Positions 18,050 through 26,872 of a stretch of DNA of 64,000 nt are shown one piece after another. The number at the start of each line of letters is the position of its first letter. The first letter of the stretch is position 1. This stretch comes from Flavobacteriaceae bacterium (GTDB taxonomy: Bacteria > Bacteroidota > Bacteroidia > Flavobacteriales > Flavobacteriaceae). The stretch lies in NCBI GenBank assembly GCA_018402135.1, contig JAGYJF010000003.1, forward strand, positions 310,001-374,000, given 5' to 3'. Position numbers and translations under genes: made by a program. Below the pieces are notes generated by a model. The model saw only the letters and a list, made by a program, of their open reading frames with translations. It was not told the DNA's origin and did no database searches.

Positions 18050-18871
18050 ATGGATAGTATTTTAAATTTTTTCGAAAATGTGAATCCTGTGTATGGTGCT
18101 TTAGTGGCAGGTTTATTCACTTGGATTTTAACGGCACTAGGTGCGTCGTTGGTGTTTTTTGTAAAAGGTATGAATCGTGCACTACTTGACGGGATGCTCG
18201 GATTTACTGGTGGTGTTATGGTGGCAGCTAGTTTTTGGAGTTTACTGGCGCCTGGAATAGCCATGAGTCCTGGCGAAGGATTTGTTAAAGTAATTCCTGC
18301 AGTGGTTGGTTTTGCGCTCGGTGCTTTGTTTATTTTTGGCTTAGATAAAATTTTACCACATTTACATATCAACTTTAAAGAAACAGAAAAAGAAGGTGTT
18401 AAAACGCCTTGGCATAGAACAACCTTGTTAGTTTTGGCCATAACCTTGCACAATATTCCTGAAGGGTTGGCCGTGGGTGTTTTATTTGGTGGTGTTGCAT
18501 TGGGTATGCCAGAAGCGACTATCGGTGGGGCAGTTGCATTAGCGCTTGGTATTGGAATTCAGAATTTCCCTGAAGGGCTAGCTGTTTCTATGCCTTTAAG
18601 ACGTCATGGTGTGAGTAAATTCAAAAGTTTTTGGTTTGGTCAAATGTCAGCTATTGTAGAGCCAATCGCAGCGGTTATTGGTGCTGTAGCGGTTACATTT
18701 TTTACGCCTTTGTTACCATACGCCTTATCGTTTGCAGCAGGCGCAATGATTTTTGTGGTGGTTGAAGAAGTGATTCCAGAAACCCAGCGAGATAAGTATA
18801 CCGATATTGCTACTTTGGGTTTTATTGGCGGATTTATTGTCATGATGACCTTAGACGTTGGTCTTGGATAA
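18050..18871 (+). CDS. ZIP-family metal transporter (ZupT-like)
   Basis: The 273-residue protein has about eight membrane helices and the two ZIP signature helices: LHNIPEGLAVGVLFGG and IGIQNFPEGLAVSMPL, whose His, Asn, Glu and Pro form the binuclear metal site. A short variable loop between helices 3 and 4 contains HLHINFKE. It takes up Zn(II), Fe(II) or Mn(II). It lies 2 bases after the DtxR-type regulator, so it is co-transcribed with it and probably under its control. The metal cannot be fixed from sequence. Confidence 0.93.
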   Translation: MDSILNFFENVNPVYGALVAGLFTWILTALGASLVFFVKGMNRALLDGMLGFTGGVMVAASFWSLLAPGIAMSPGEGFVKVIPAVVGFALGALFIFGLDKILPHLHINFKETEKEGVKTPWHRTTLLVLAITLHNIPEGLAVGVLFGGVALGMPEATIGGAVALALGIGIQNFPEGLAVSMPLRRHGVSKFKSFWFGQMSAIVEPIAAVIGAVAVTFFTPLLPYALSFAAGAMIFVVVEEVIPETQRDKYTDIATLGFIGGFIVMMTLDVGLG

Positions 18872-18873
18872 CA

Positions 18874-19011
18874 TTAGTCACAACCACAATTGCCACTACC
18901 ACAAGATTTTGAGGCCTTTTTCTTGGAAGTAAAAACAAAACGTTTCAGCAAGAATACAATTGCTGCCACAAGTGTAAGTACGACTAATATAGTTTGAATA
19001 GTATGATTCAT
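18874..19011 (-). CDS. Small Cys-rich membrane protein next to FeoB (45 aa)
   Basis: It is a 46-codon gene starting MNHTIQTILVVLTLVAA, with one membrane helix (about residues 5-25), a basic stretch FTSKKKASK and a cysteine-rich tail CGSGNCGCD. This matches the FeoB-associated Cys-rich membrane protein family, a FeoC-like accessory of ferrous iron transport. It lies 10 bases downstream of feoB on the same strand and would be the last gene of the feoAB unit. Its end faces the ZIP gene 3 bases away. The iron-related role is inferred from position and the cysteine motif. Confidence 0.8.
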   Translation of the reverse strand: MNHTIQTILVVLTLVAAIVFLLKRFVFTSKKKASKSCGSGNCGCD

Positions 19012-19021
19012 AATAATTATT

Positions 19022-21118
19022 CTACTTTAAAAGCTGATAAGCAATCAGCGATATAATATAAGCAATAATTGTCATACCTGCTAATTGAAACATAGGCCAT
19101 TTCCAGCTATTTGTTTCTCGTTTTACAATAGCCAAGGTACTCATGCATTGCATTGCAAAGGCATAAAACAATAATAGTGAAATTCCAGTTGCAAAATTAA
19201 ACACTTTAGTACCATCGCTATTTACTTCGGCCGCCATACGTTTTTTAATGGTGCTTTCTTCGTCGGCATCGCTACTTCCTACGCTATAAATCGTAGCAAG
19301 TGTCCCAATAAAAACCTCTCTTGCTGCAAAGGAAGTGGCAATACCAATTCCTATTTTCCAATCGTAACCTAAGGGTCTAATTACAGGCTCAATGGCTTTT
19401 CCAACATAACCTATATAAGAATGCTCTAATTTGTGTGCAGCAACTTTTTGGTCAATTTCGTCCTCATCAACATTCGGAAATTCGGTTTGAACAATAGTCT
19501 CGGCATCGTTAAATTGTTCGTTTGGGCCATAGGATGCCAACACCCAAAGGATAATTGATATGGCTAAAATGATTTTACCAGCTTCAAATACAAAGGCTTT
19601 TGTTTTTTCTAGAACAGTTAATGCAACATTTTTAGGAAGAGGCATTTTATAGTTTGGCATTTCGACCACAAAAAACGACTTATGTTTTATTTTTAATATT
19701 TTGTGCAGCGCATAGGCCGAAATAATCGCCATGGCAAAGCCTAAAAAATACAAGAGCATTAAAGTTAGCGCTTGGTAATTAAGCCCGATAAATCGACCTT
19801 GCGGAATTACCAAAGCAATAATAATTAAATACACCGGTAATCGCGCCGAGCAGGTCATAAATGGTGTTACCAAAATTGTAATGAGCCGCTCTTTCCAACT
19901 TTCAATGTTACGTGTTGCCATGATAGCTGGAATCGCACAGGCAGTACCAGATATAAGTGGTACAACACTTTTACCGCTAAGCCCAAAACGACGCATAACC
20001 CTGTCCATTAAAAACACCACACGGCTCATATACCCGCTTTCTTCAAGAATTGAAATAAACAAAAACAGAAACGCAATTTGAGGAATAAATATCACGATAC
20101 CACCAATACCAGCAATAATACCTTCGGATAACAAATCCGTAAAAACGCCTGGTGGTAAGGTGTTTTGAACCCATTCAGACAAGGATGCAAAACTTTCGTC
20201 TATAAAATCCATCGGCACGGTCGCCCAATCGTAAATAGCCTGAAAAATAGTAAGTAGAATTACAAAAAATATCACATAACCAAACACTTTATGGGTTAAA
20301 ATTCTATCTGCTTTGTAACGTAAATCGGTGGCTTTACTAGTATCGATTGTTAAGCCTTTTTTAAGTACAGAATTTATGAATTGATATCGTTTGATAGTTT
20401 CTTTCTGTTGTAGTACTTTAAGTTCTATTTTAGATTTCACCTGAAAATCTGCAACGTCAAATTGGTTTCTTTCAATTTTTCCAAAATTGGCATCCTGCGA
20501 AATAACTACCCAAAGTTTGTATAGGTTTTGATTTGGAAATGTTTTTCGTAAACTTTCAAAATACGCAATATCTATAGTTGAGGTGTCTAAACAACCTTCT
20601 GTAGAAAGTGATTTATAGTCGTAAATGAGTTCTTTTAAATTGTTAATGCCAATATTTTTGCGCGTTGAAACAAGTGCTATTTTAGTTTTGAGTTCAGCTT
20701 CTAAAATGTCAATATCTAAGGAAATTCCTTTGCGCTTCATTCTATCCGACATATTAATTACCAAGACAGTTGGAATCTGAAGGTCTTTAATTTGTGTAAA
20801 TAGCAGTAAATTTCTTTTAAGATTTTCGACATCAGTAACCACAACTGCAACATCTGGAAAATCTTTATCGTTTTTATTTAGCAGGAGTTCAATCACGACA
20901 TTCTCATCAAAAGAGGAAGCGTTTAAACTGTAGGTTCCGGGCAAGTCAATAATATGTGCCTTTACACCACGCGGTAATTTGCAAATACCTTCTTTTTTTT
21001 CAACAGTAATACCAGGATAATTACCGACTTTTTGGTTTAAACCTGTAAGGGAATTGAAGACCGAAGTTTTTCCGGTGTTGGGATTGCCAATAAGTGCGAC
21101 ATTAATTTGTTTAGCCAT
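19022..21118 (-). CDS. feoB: Ferrous iron transport protein FeoB
   Basis: The 698-residue protein has an N-terminal GTPase with G1 GNPNTGKT (11-18), G3 DLPGTYSL and G4 NMSD, then a helical GDI-like linker and the membrane domain with two Gate motifs (VPLISGTACAIPAIMATRN and the later SFAAREVFIGTLATIY). It imports Fe(II) across the inner membrane. The start overlaps the end of feoA by 8 bases, the normal coupled arrangement. An acidic loop of about 40 residues (ETIVQTEFPNVDEDEIDQKV) sits between membrane helices, as in other Bacteroidota FeoB proteins. Confidence 0.97.
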   Translation of the reverse strand: MAKQINVALIGNPNTGKTSVFNSLTGLNQKVGNYPGITVEKKEGICKLPRGVKAHIIDLPGTYSLNASSFDENVVIELLLNKNDKDFPDVAVVVTDVENLKRNLLLFTQIKDLQIPTVLVINMSDRMKRKGISLDIDILEAELKTKIALVSTRKNIGINNLKELIYDYKSLSTEGCLDTSTIDIAYFESLRKTFPNQNLYKLWVVISQDANFGKIERNQFDVADFQVKSKIELKVLQQKETIKRYQFINSVLKKGLTIDTSKATDLRYKADRILTHKVFGYVIFFVILLTIFQAIYDWATVPMDFIDESFASLSEWVQNTLPPGVFTDLLSEGIIAGIGGIVIFIPQIAFLFLFISILEESGYMSRVVFLMDRVMRRFGLSGKSVVPLISGTACAIPAIMATRNIESWKERLITILVTPFMTCSARLPVYLIIIALVIPQGRFIGLNYQALTLMLLYFLGFAMAIISAYALHKILKIKHKSFFVVEMPNYKMPLPKNVALTVLEKTKAFVFEAGKIILAISIILWVLASYGPNEQFNDAETIVQTEFPNVDEDEIDQKVAAHKLEHSYIGYVGKAIEPVIRPLGYDWKIGIGIATSFAAREVFIGTLATIYSVGSSDADEESTIKKRMAAEVNSDGTKVFNFATGISLLLFYAFAMQCMSTLAIVKRETNSWKWPMFQLAGMTIIAYIISLIAYQLLK

Positions 21119-21344
21119 TGGTAATCTTTATAATAATATGTTCGGCAGTTTCTTTTCTAATGGCAACATGCGAGTCGTTTATATTCAGATACATTGGGTC
21201 TGAAAATGGCGCAACTTGTAGTAATTCAACGAAATTCCCCGGCAAACACCCCATTTCTAACAATTTTAGAGGAATATCGTTTGAGGAGACATCGATAATA
21301 ATAGCTTTTTCGCCTTTTTTGAGTTCTGCCAGTGTTACTTTCAA
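21111..21344 (-). CDS. feoA: Ferrous iron transport protein FeoA
   Basis: The 77-residue protein is a typical FeoA: a small SH3-like domain with LAELKKGEKAIIIDV, LKLLEMGCLPGNFVELLQ and ISxRKETAEHIII-like ending (HVAIRKETAEHIIIKI). FeoA binds and assists the FeoB GTPase. It overlaps feoB by 8 bases and is the first gene of the feoA-feoB-Cys-rich unit. Iron regulation is expected, but I see no clear operator directly upstream. Confidence 0.95.
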   Translation of the reverse strand: MKVTLAELKKGEKAIIIDVSSNDIPLKLLEMGCLPGNFVELLQVAPFSDPMYLNINDSHVAIRKETAEHIIIKITNG

Positions 21345-21431
21345 AGCTTATTTAGATTCATTTTAAAAAAGCAAAAGTAAACTAAATAAATTATAAGCAA
21401 AAGAAATTGGACTGTTAAACCTATACAAAAA

Positions 21432-22107
21432 TTAGTTTTTCAGTTCGGCTTTTAAAGTTTTAATATCTTCTAAAAGTGTTTCAATATCATTCGGATTAGT
21501 GCCGTCGTAAAAACCTCGTATTTGTCTTTTTTTATCAATCAACATAAAGTTTTCGGTATGAACCATATCAAACTCACCGCCATCGCCATCATCTAAAACA
21601 GCTAAGATAACTTTTTCTTGCTAGTTTGTAGATTTCTTTTTTATCGCCCGTTACTAAATTCCATTTTCTATCATCGACACCTTTTTCTAAAGCATATTTT
21701 TTAAGCTGCGCAACACTATCTATTTCAGGAGTTACGGTGTGTGATAACAACATAACATCGTCATCATCTAAAATTTCTTTTTGAATTTGAATCATGTGAT
21801 CCGTCATGGCTATACAAATAGTTGGGCAGGTGGTGAAGAAAAAGTCTGCCACATAAATTTTATTTGCGTAATCCTTTTGTGTGACGGTTTTACCATTTTG
21901 ATTGATCAAACTAAAATCGGCAATCTTATGGTATTTTTTTTGGTGCTGAATGGTGCTATCCACCAATTCAGCTGTCACCATTGATGGCTGATAAATTGGC
22001 AATACTTTTTTTGGTTTTAAAATGTTGTAAAAAATACTAATAATGACAATGGAGATTATGAGCAAAGCAATGGCGAAGTTTTTATAGGCTTTAAAAAACT
22101 GTAACAT
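21432..22107 (-). CDS. SCO1/SenC-family copper chaperone, reading frame broken by one extra base
   Basis: The N-terminus has a membrane anchor (FAIALLIISIVIISIFYNIL), followed by a thioredoxin-like domain with the copper-binding TTCPTIC (CxxxC). The frame stops early at 21589. Deleting one base near 21601-21606 (GCTAAG to GCAAG on the plus strand) restores the rest: AVLDDGDGGEFDMVHTEN, containing the conserved third copper ligand His, and a helical end finishing at 21432. The joined protein is about 224 residues, the family length. SCO proteins deliver copper to cytochrome oxidase subunit II. It is a single gene divergent from the M1 peptidase. Confidence 0.88.
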
Positions 22108-22202
22108 ATGGTGGAGGATTTGAGTGTGAAACCGAAAATCTTTACAAAAATACGACTTGATAGGAATAAAAATCCTAATTTTAAAGTTAAAAAGAAAAAG
22201 CT

Positions 22203-24143
22203 ATGCGTATTTATATTAACCTTTTAGCATTTTTGAGTGTAACAGTTTTATTCGCGCAGCAACCGTTAACCATTTCAGAATCGATTGTTGAGGTTGAAGC
22301 CAAATCTGCTTCTCGATTAATGAATTACCGAGCAAATCTTAACACTGGTAATTACGATGTAAAATACCACCGTTTATTCTTGAACATTGATCCAGGTCAA
22401 ATAGGTATATCGGGCGCAGTTACCACTTATTTTGAGGCTAAAAGTGATTTAAATGAAGTGATTTTTGATCTTACTAGTAATATGGTAGTATCTTCAGTTA
22501 CCCAAAGAGAAAATGAATTAACTTTTACTCAAAACGCTAATGATGAATTGCGGATCACCTTGCCAGAAGTTTTAAACCAAGGCGTATTGGACTCATTAAC
22601 AGTAAATTATTCTGGAAATCCTATAAGTTCGGGATTTGGCTCGTATGAGCAAACGACTCATGCTGGCGTTCCCATTGTTTGGACACTTTCTGAGCCTTAT
22701 GGCGCTAAAGCTTGGTGGCCATGTAAGCAAGATTTAATAGACAAGGCCGATTCTGTCGATGTGTATTTAAACACACCTAGGTTTACACCAGGAAATGGAG
22801 ATTATGTGGCCGTTTCAAATGGTGTTGAATTGAGTCAAGTTATTCAAGGCAATAACAAAGTAACGCGATTTAAGCACCGCTATCCAATTCCAGCTTATTT
22901 AATTGCTATTGCCATCACTAATTATACTATTTATAACGATGTGGTTCCAAACAATGGCGAACCCTTTGATATTGTTAATTATGTGTTCCCTGAAAGCCTC
23001 GCAACAGCCCAAGCCAGCACACCAGTCACGGTTGATATTATGAATTATTTTGTCGATATTTTTGAACCGTATCCTTACGCAGACGAAAAATATGGTCACG
23101 CACAATTTGGATGGGGTGGCGGTATGGAGCATACAACGGTGTCGTTTATGGGAAATTTTTCAAGAGAATTAATCACCCACGAATTGGCACATCAATGGTT
23201 TGGCAATAAAGTTACCTGCGGAAGCTGGCAAGATATTTGGCTTAACGAAGGGTTTGCGACGTATTTATACGGTTTGGTAATTGAAGAATTTGATGGGAAT
23301 GCTGCCTTTAGTACATGGAAACAACAGCGTGGTAATTTTGTAACGTCACAACCCGATGGCTCGGTGTATTTGAAACCGCAAGACACTACGAGTATCAATA
23401 GAATTTTCAGCAGTAGATTAAGTTATAATAAAGCTGCTATGGTACTGCATATGCTGCGAAAGAAAATGGGAGATGTTAATTTTTTCCAAGGTTTAAGAGA
23501 TTATCTGGCACATCCCGATTTATCATTTGACTACGCCAAAACAGCCGATTTTATTCCAATTATGGAATCGGCCAGTAATCAAGACTTAACAGAGTTTTTT
23601 AACGATTGGCTGTTTAACGAAGGTCACCCTAGTTTTGAAATAATTTGGAACCAACCTCAAGAAGATGAAGTGCATATCAGTTTATCTCAAACCCAAAGTC
23701 ATCCATCGGTTGATTTTTTTGAGGTGGACGTACCATTGCGCTTAACTGGTACGCAAGGCGAAATTTTAGATCTGATACTAAGCCATACCACCAACAACCA
23801 ATTGTTTGTTGAAACCGTTAATTTTGAAGTTTCTGATATTATTTTCGATCCTAATTTTGATGTATTGTCGCGTAACAATAGCGTTTCTTTAAGCATTGAC
23901 GAGATTAATTTGGAAACGGACATTGTACTGTATCCAAATCCAACTACTGGTATATTGACTATTCAAAAGCCTGAATCGTTATTTATTGAACGGATTAGGA
24001 TACATAATGTACTCGGTCAAGTAGTAATGGATGTACCTTATTATGAAAAAAACTTGGATTTGAGTGCGCTTAAATCTGGGATGTATTTTATTGAATTTTC
24101 AAACGCTAATACCTTGGTTAATAAAACGGTGTTAAAAAAATAG
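22203..24143 (+). CDS. M1-family zinc aminopeptidase with type IX secretion sorting domain
   Basis: The 646-residue protein has a signal peptide (residues 1-18, ending FAQ). The peptidase core carries the exopeptidase motif GGMEHTT and the zinc site HELAHQWFGNK with the downstream Glu ligand in WLNEGFATYL (His near residue 326). The last 80 residues form a T9SS type-A sorting domain: LYPNPTTGILTIQ, then VLGQVV and LKSGMYFIEFS, ending KTVLKK. It is therefore predicted to be exported by the gliding-type secretion system and released or attached at the surface, where it removes N-terminal residues from peptides. It is followed by rseP on the same strand. Confidence 0.95.
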   Translation: MRIYINLLAFLSVTVLFAQQPLTISESIVEVEAKSASRLMNYRANLNTGNYDVKYHRLFLNIDPGQIGISGAVTTYFEAKSDLNEVIFDLTSNMVVSSVTQRENELTFTQNANDELRITLPEVLNQGVLDSLTVNYSGNPISSGFGSYEQTTHAGVPIVWTLSEPYGAKAWWPCKQDLIDKADSVDVYLNTPRFTPGNGDYVAVSNGVELSQVIQGNNKVTRFKHRYPIPAYLIAIAITNYTIYNDVVPNNGEPFDIVNYVFPESLATAQASTPVTVDIMNYFVDIFEPYPYADEKYGHAQFGWGGGMEHTTVSFMGNFSRELITHELAHQWFGNKVTCGSWQDIWLNEGFATYLYGLVIEEFDGNAAFSTWKQQRGNFVTSQPDGSVYLKPQDTTSINRIFSSRLSYNKAAMVLHMLRKKMGDVNFFQGLRDYLAHPDLSFDYAKTADFIPIMESASNQDLTEFFNDWLFNEGHPSFEIIWNQPQEDEVHISLSQTQSHPSVDFFEVDVPLRLTGTQGEILDLILSHTTNNQLFVETVNFEVSDIIFDPNFDVLSRNNSVSLSIDEINLETDIVLYPNPTTGILTIQKPESLFIERIRIHNVLGQVVMDVPYYEKNLDLSALKSGMYFIEFSNANTLVNKTVLKK

Positions 24144-24218
24144 CGATAAGCTGTACTTGTGTTTTCTAAATGCCTTTAAAAGGTTACTTTTGCAACTTAA
24201 TTTTATGAAAAACATTAC

Positions 24219-25559
24219 ATGGAATTTGTAATTAAGATTTCACAGTTTTTACTGAGTCTGTCACTGTTAATTGTGCTTCACGAGTTGGGGCATTTTATAC
24301 CAGCCAAACTTTTTAAAACTAAGGTTGAAAAGTTTTATTTATTTTTTGACGTTAAATACTCTCTTTTCAAAAAGAAAATAGGCGAAACTGTATATGGTAT
24401 CGGTTGGCTTCCGCTTGGTGGTTATGTAAAAATAGCTGGGATGATCGATGAAAGCATGGATAAAGAGCAAATGGCGCAACCACCAAAGCCTTGGGAATTT
24501 AGATCAAAGCCAGCATGGCAACGCTTGATTATAATGCTCGGTGGTGTAACCGTTAACTTCATATTGGCTTATATCATCTATGTTTTTGCCTCTTTTGCTT
24601 ATGGCGATATCGATATTTCTACAGAAAGCGTTACTGATGGATACTTTGTAAGAAACGAAATACTCACAAATTTAGGTGTTAAAACGGGCGACAAAGTTTT
24701 AGCCATTAACGGCGAAAAAGTCACCACAGTTTATGGAATACGAAAGCAACTTATTGCTGCCGAAGTAATCACTATTGAAAACACAGAAGGTGTTAAAGAC
24801 ATAACGCTTCCTGAAGATTTCCTAGGCCAACTTAGTGGTAGTGACGACCGAACATTTTTTGAACTTCGTTTTCCATTCGTAGTTGCGCAAGTTGCAGATT
24901 CTTCTTTAAATAAAGCCGTTGATTTAAAAGAACGCGATATTATCACTTCCATTAATGGCGAACCATTAAAGTACTTTGACGAAATTGAAGAACGATTAAA
25001 ACCGTTAGCTAATCAAACCATTGAGGTTGAAATATTAAGAGATAAACAAACACTTATTCGGGATTTAAAAGTTGATTCAAACGGCAAATTAGGTATTTTT
25101 CCAGGCGGGAATTTAACCGATTTAGAAAACGTTGGTTACTATAAAATCATCAGAAAAGAATACGGCTTTGTAGAGAGCTTTGGTGTTGGACTAACTAAAT
25201 TTGTTGATCAAATTGCAGGTTACGGTGTACAATTAAAAAAGATTTTCACACCAAGCACAGGAGCCTATAAAGGTGTTGGCGGATTTAAAGCCATTTACGA
25301 TATATTCCCAGATACATGGAGCTGGGAGTTTTTCTGGAGTATAACTGCTTTTTTGTCAATCATGTTGGGTGTTCTTAACTTATTGCCCATACCAGCCTTA
25401 GATGGCGGACACGTTATGTTTTTACTGTATGAAATGATCTCTGGCAGAAAGCCAAGTGATAGGTTTTTAGAACACGCTCAAGTTGTTGGATTTTTTATAC
25501 TGATAGCATTAGTGGTTTTCGCAAATGGTAATGATATTTTTAAGGCAATTTTTAGGTAG
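24219..25559 (+). CDS. rseP: Site-2 protease RseP (RIP metalloprotease)
   Basis: The 446-residue membrane protein has the zinc motif HELGH (from His21) in the first helix, two PDZ domains (around VKTGDKVLAINGEKVTT and LKERDIITSINGEPLKY) and the C-terminal LNLLPIPALDGGHV, whose Asp is the third zinc ligand. It cleaves membrane-embedded anti-sigma factors or signal-peptide remnants. A short upstream ATG at 24205 opens only eight codons and is not the start. A TACTTTTG box at 24185-24192 may be its -7 element. Confidence 0.95.
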   Translation: MEFVIKISQFLLSLSLLIVLHELGHFIPAKLFKTKVEKFYLFFDVKYSLFKKKIGETVYGIGWLPLGGYVKIAGMIDESMDKEQMAQPPKPWEFRSKPAWQRLIIMLGGVTVNFILAYIIYVFASFAYGDIDISTESVTDGYFVRNEILTNLGVKTGDKVLAINGEKVTTVYGIRKQLIAAEVITIENTEGVKDITLPEDFLGQLSGSDDRTFFELRFPFVVAQVADSSLNKAVDLKERDIITSINGEPLKYFDEIEERLKPLANQTIEVEILRDKQTLIRDLKVDSNGKLGIFPGGNLTDLENVGYYKIIRKEYGFVESFGVGLTKFVDQIAGYGVQLKKIFTPSTGAYKGVGGFKAIYDIFPDTWSWEFFWSITAFLSIMLGVLNLLPIPALDGGHVMFLLYEMISGRKPSDRFLEHAQVVGFFILIALVVFANGNDIFKAIFR

Positions 25560-25576
25560 TAATTTTACTTGTTTAA

Positions 25577-25608
25577 TTTGCTGGCCATAAAAAAATAATA
25601 TATATTTG
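25577..25608 (+). promoter_or_regulatory. Strong flavobacterial promoter: TTTG, 20-base spacer, TATATTTG
   Basis: A -33 TTTG at 25577-25580 and a -7 TATATTTG at 25601-25608 are separated by 20 bases, the ideal Bacteroidota layout. It points into the truncated tRNA-Asn piece, the GIY-YIG gene and then the intact tRNA-Asn, with no other convincing promoter before the intact tRNA. Confidence 0.75.
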
Positions 25609-25631
25609 CGCTCGCAAAAGCGAAAAAACAG

Positions 25632-25675
25632 TCCTCCTTAGCTCATCCCGATAGCTATCGGGAGGTTAGAGCATC
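25632..25675 (+). pseudogene. 5' tRNA-Asn fragment interrupted by an 18-base palindrome
   Basis: The first 14 bases of the tRNA-Asn gene (TCCTCCTTAGCTCA) recur here, followed by the palindrome TCCCGATAGCTATCGGGA in place of GTT, and then GGTTAGAGCATC, which is again tRNA-Asn sequence up to the anticodon stem. The tRNA similarity ends there. The 5 bases before the fragment (AACAG) are also shared with the intact copy. It cannot fold as a tRNA. It looks like a remnant left or copied when the GIY-YIG gene settled in front of tRNA-Asn. Confidence 0.8.
25646..25663. repeat. Perfect 18-bp palindrome TCCCGATAGCTATCGGGA
   Basis: All 18 bases are self-complementary. It sits exactly within the tRNA-Asn 5' fragment at the D-loop. 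From memory similar palindromes recur across flavobacterial genomes; this is the only copy I see in the window. Confidence 0.85.
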
Positions 25676-25696
25676 GGGAAAAAGTTCTTTTAGTTT

Positions 25697-25978
25697 ATGA
25701 ATTGTGTTTATATTTTATATTCTATTTCAATTGATACTTTTTATATTGGTGAAACAGTTGATATAGAAAAAAGATTGGAAGAGCATAATACTAGATATTA
25801 CTCTACAAGTTTCACAAAGCAAGTAACTGATTGGTCATTATATCACGTTATTGAATGTGATAGTAGAGTCCAAGCTAGAAAAATAGAGGCACATATAAAA
25901 AGAATGAAAAGTAAAAAGTACATTCAGAATCTTAAAAAGTACTCTGAAATTACTGAAAAGTTGAAAATTAAATATTAA
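25697..25978 (+). CDS. Small GIY-YIG nuclease-domain protein
   Basis: The 93-residue protein is a single GIY-YIG domain: VYILY (GIY equivalent, residues 4-8), FYIGET (YIG equivalent, 15-20), catalytic Arg26 in KRLEEHN and the metal-binding Glu64 in ARKIEAHIK, so the key catalytic residues are present. This UvrC-like/YhbQ-like type cuts DNA, but the cellular role of small solitary copies is unclear. It lies between a tRNA-Asn 5' fragment and the intact tRNA-Asn, 7 bases before the latter, and shares the upstream promoter. Its A+T content is higher than that of its neighbours. A mobile origin is inferred from position. Confidence 0.88.
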   Translation: MNCVYILYSISIDTFYIGETVDIEKRLEEHNTRYYSTSFTKQVTDWSLYHVIECDSRVQARKIEAHIKRMKSKKYIQNLKKYSEITEKLKIKY

Positions 25979-25985
25979 GAAACAG

Positions 25986-26059
25986 TCCTCCTTAGCTCAG
26001 TTGGTTAGAGCATCTGACTGTTAATCAGAGGGTCCTAGGTTCGAGCCCTAGAGGAGGAG
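25986..26059 (+). tRNA. tRNA-Asn (anticodon GTT)
   Basis: A 74-base cloverleaf can be drawn by eye. The acceptor is TCCTCCT / AGGAGGA with discriminator G, the D arm holds AGCTCAGTTGGTTAGAGC, the anticodon stem is TCTGA / TCAGA with loop CTGTTAA (anticodon GTT), and the T arm is CTAGG-TTCGAGC-CCTAG. CCA is not encoded. It is followed at once by a terminator hairpin. Confidence 0.95.
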
Positions 26060-26063
26060 CTTT

Positions 26064-26093
26064 AAAGTCTAACACTATGTGTTGGACTTTTTT
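26064..26093 (+). terminator. Terminator after tRNA-Asn
   Basis: AAAGTCTAACAC pairs with GTGTTGGACTTT (12 bp with one G-U) around a 3-base loop, followed by a T run. It starts 5 bases after the tRNA. Confidence 0.85.
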
Positions 26094-26151
26094 GTTTTAT
26101 ATAGATTTTGAGGATTGACTGTTTTTAAAAAAGAAAAAAACGTCAATCACC

Positions 26152-26475
26152 TCACTCATTCCGCAACATATCTACCGTGGCAATGGTTCTAAAACCTCTA
26201 TGGTCTGATCCCGAATCTAAAGTCATGGGCATTTTTGCCGAAATTCTATAGCTAGCACAATAAGAGGCATTACATAAAAACAAACCACCTTTTATGATAC
26301 GTTGTACTTCATAGGGATTGTTTGGATTGAACGTTTTACTCGCGCCCTTTGGATTCATTAAGTTGTCAGAGCTCAAGTTTTTGTTGTGATTAACATAAAA
26401 GTAATCGCTGGCCATTTCCCATACATTCCCTAGCATATCGTAAACCCCTATTGTATTTGGTGAACCACTATTTAT
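26152..26475 (-). pseudogene. C-terminal remnant of a formylglycine-generating (SUMF1/FGE) sulfatase-modifying enzyme
   Basis: About 105 residues are readable on the minus strand: YDMLGNVWEMASDYF, then NPKGASKTFNPNNPYE, GGLFLCNASYCASYR and HRGFRTI. This is the C-terminal third of the FGE-sulfatase fold. It retains the two cysteines (LCNASYC) that true FGE uses to oxidise a sulfatase cysteine, which distinguishes it from other SUMF1-fold proteins. The N-terminal two thirds are absent: upstream of about 26475 the frame shows no recognisable FGE sequence. It is not functional as it stands. It lies between two tRNA genes, a common place for insertions and deletions. The gap from 26476 to the tRNA-Pro promoter holds nothing else I recognise. 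Confidence 0.8.
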
Positions 26476-26743
26476 AAAGAATGGCAGTTTAAATTTAAGC
26501 GACTTTATACCAATTAATTTTGCACTTATAAAAATAGAGGCATATCAATACCCATTAAATCCGATGACCCTCGAGGAATCTTGTCAATCATAATATTTAA
26601 AAAGTACACTCTAGGCAATACTTTAGAAGATGCGCCAAGCCTGGGTGCTATTGTGCCTTCAAGTTAAATTACCGACCTACTTTTAGTATTTTTAGGCGAT
26701 TTAATTACAACTATTTATAATCCATTAAAATCTAGTGGTACAA

Positions 26744-26775
26744 TTGTAAAAAATTGTCTCATAATTGTATCTTTG
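26744..26775 (+). promoter_or_regulatory. Promoter of tRNA-Pro: TTG, 21-base spacer, TATCTTTG
   Basis: TTG at 26744-26746 and TATCTTTG at 26768-26775 fit the Bacteroidota consensus. The -7 box ends 18 bases before the tRNA. Confidence 0.65.
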
Positions 26776-26793
26776 CATTCAAATTTTTAAAAG

Positions 26794-26867
26794 CGGGATG
26801 TGGCGCAGTCCGGTAGCGTACACGGCTGGGGGCCGTGTGGTCGCAGGTTCAAATCCTGTCATCCCGA
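26794..26867 (+). tRNA. tRNA-Pro (anticodon GGG)
   Basis: It is a 74-base gene with acceptor CGGGATG / CATCCCG and discriminator A, D arm GGCGCAGTCCGGTAGCGTAC, anticodon stem CACGG / CCGTG with loop CTGGGGG (anticodon GGG) and a T arm containing GGTTCAAATCC. CCA is not encoded. Its antisense reads as a spurious protein. Confidence 0.95.
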
Positions 26868-26872
26868 CAAGC

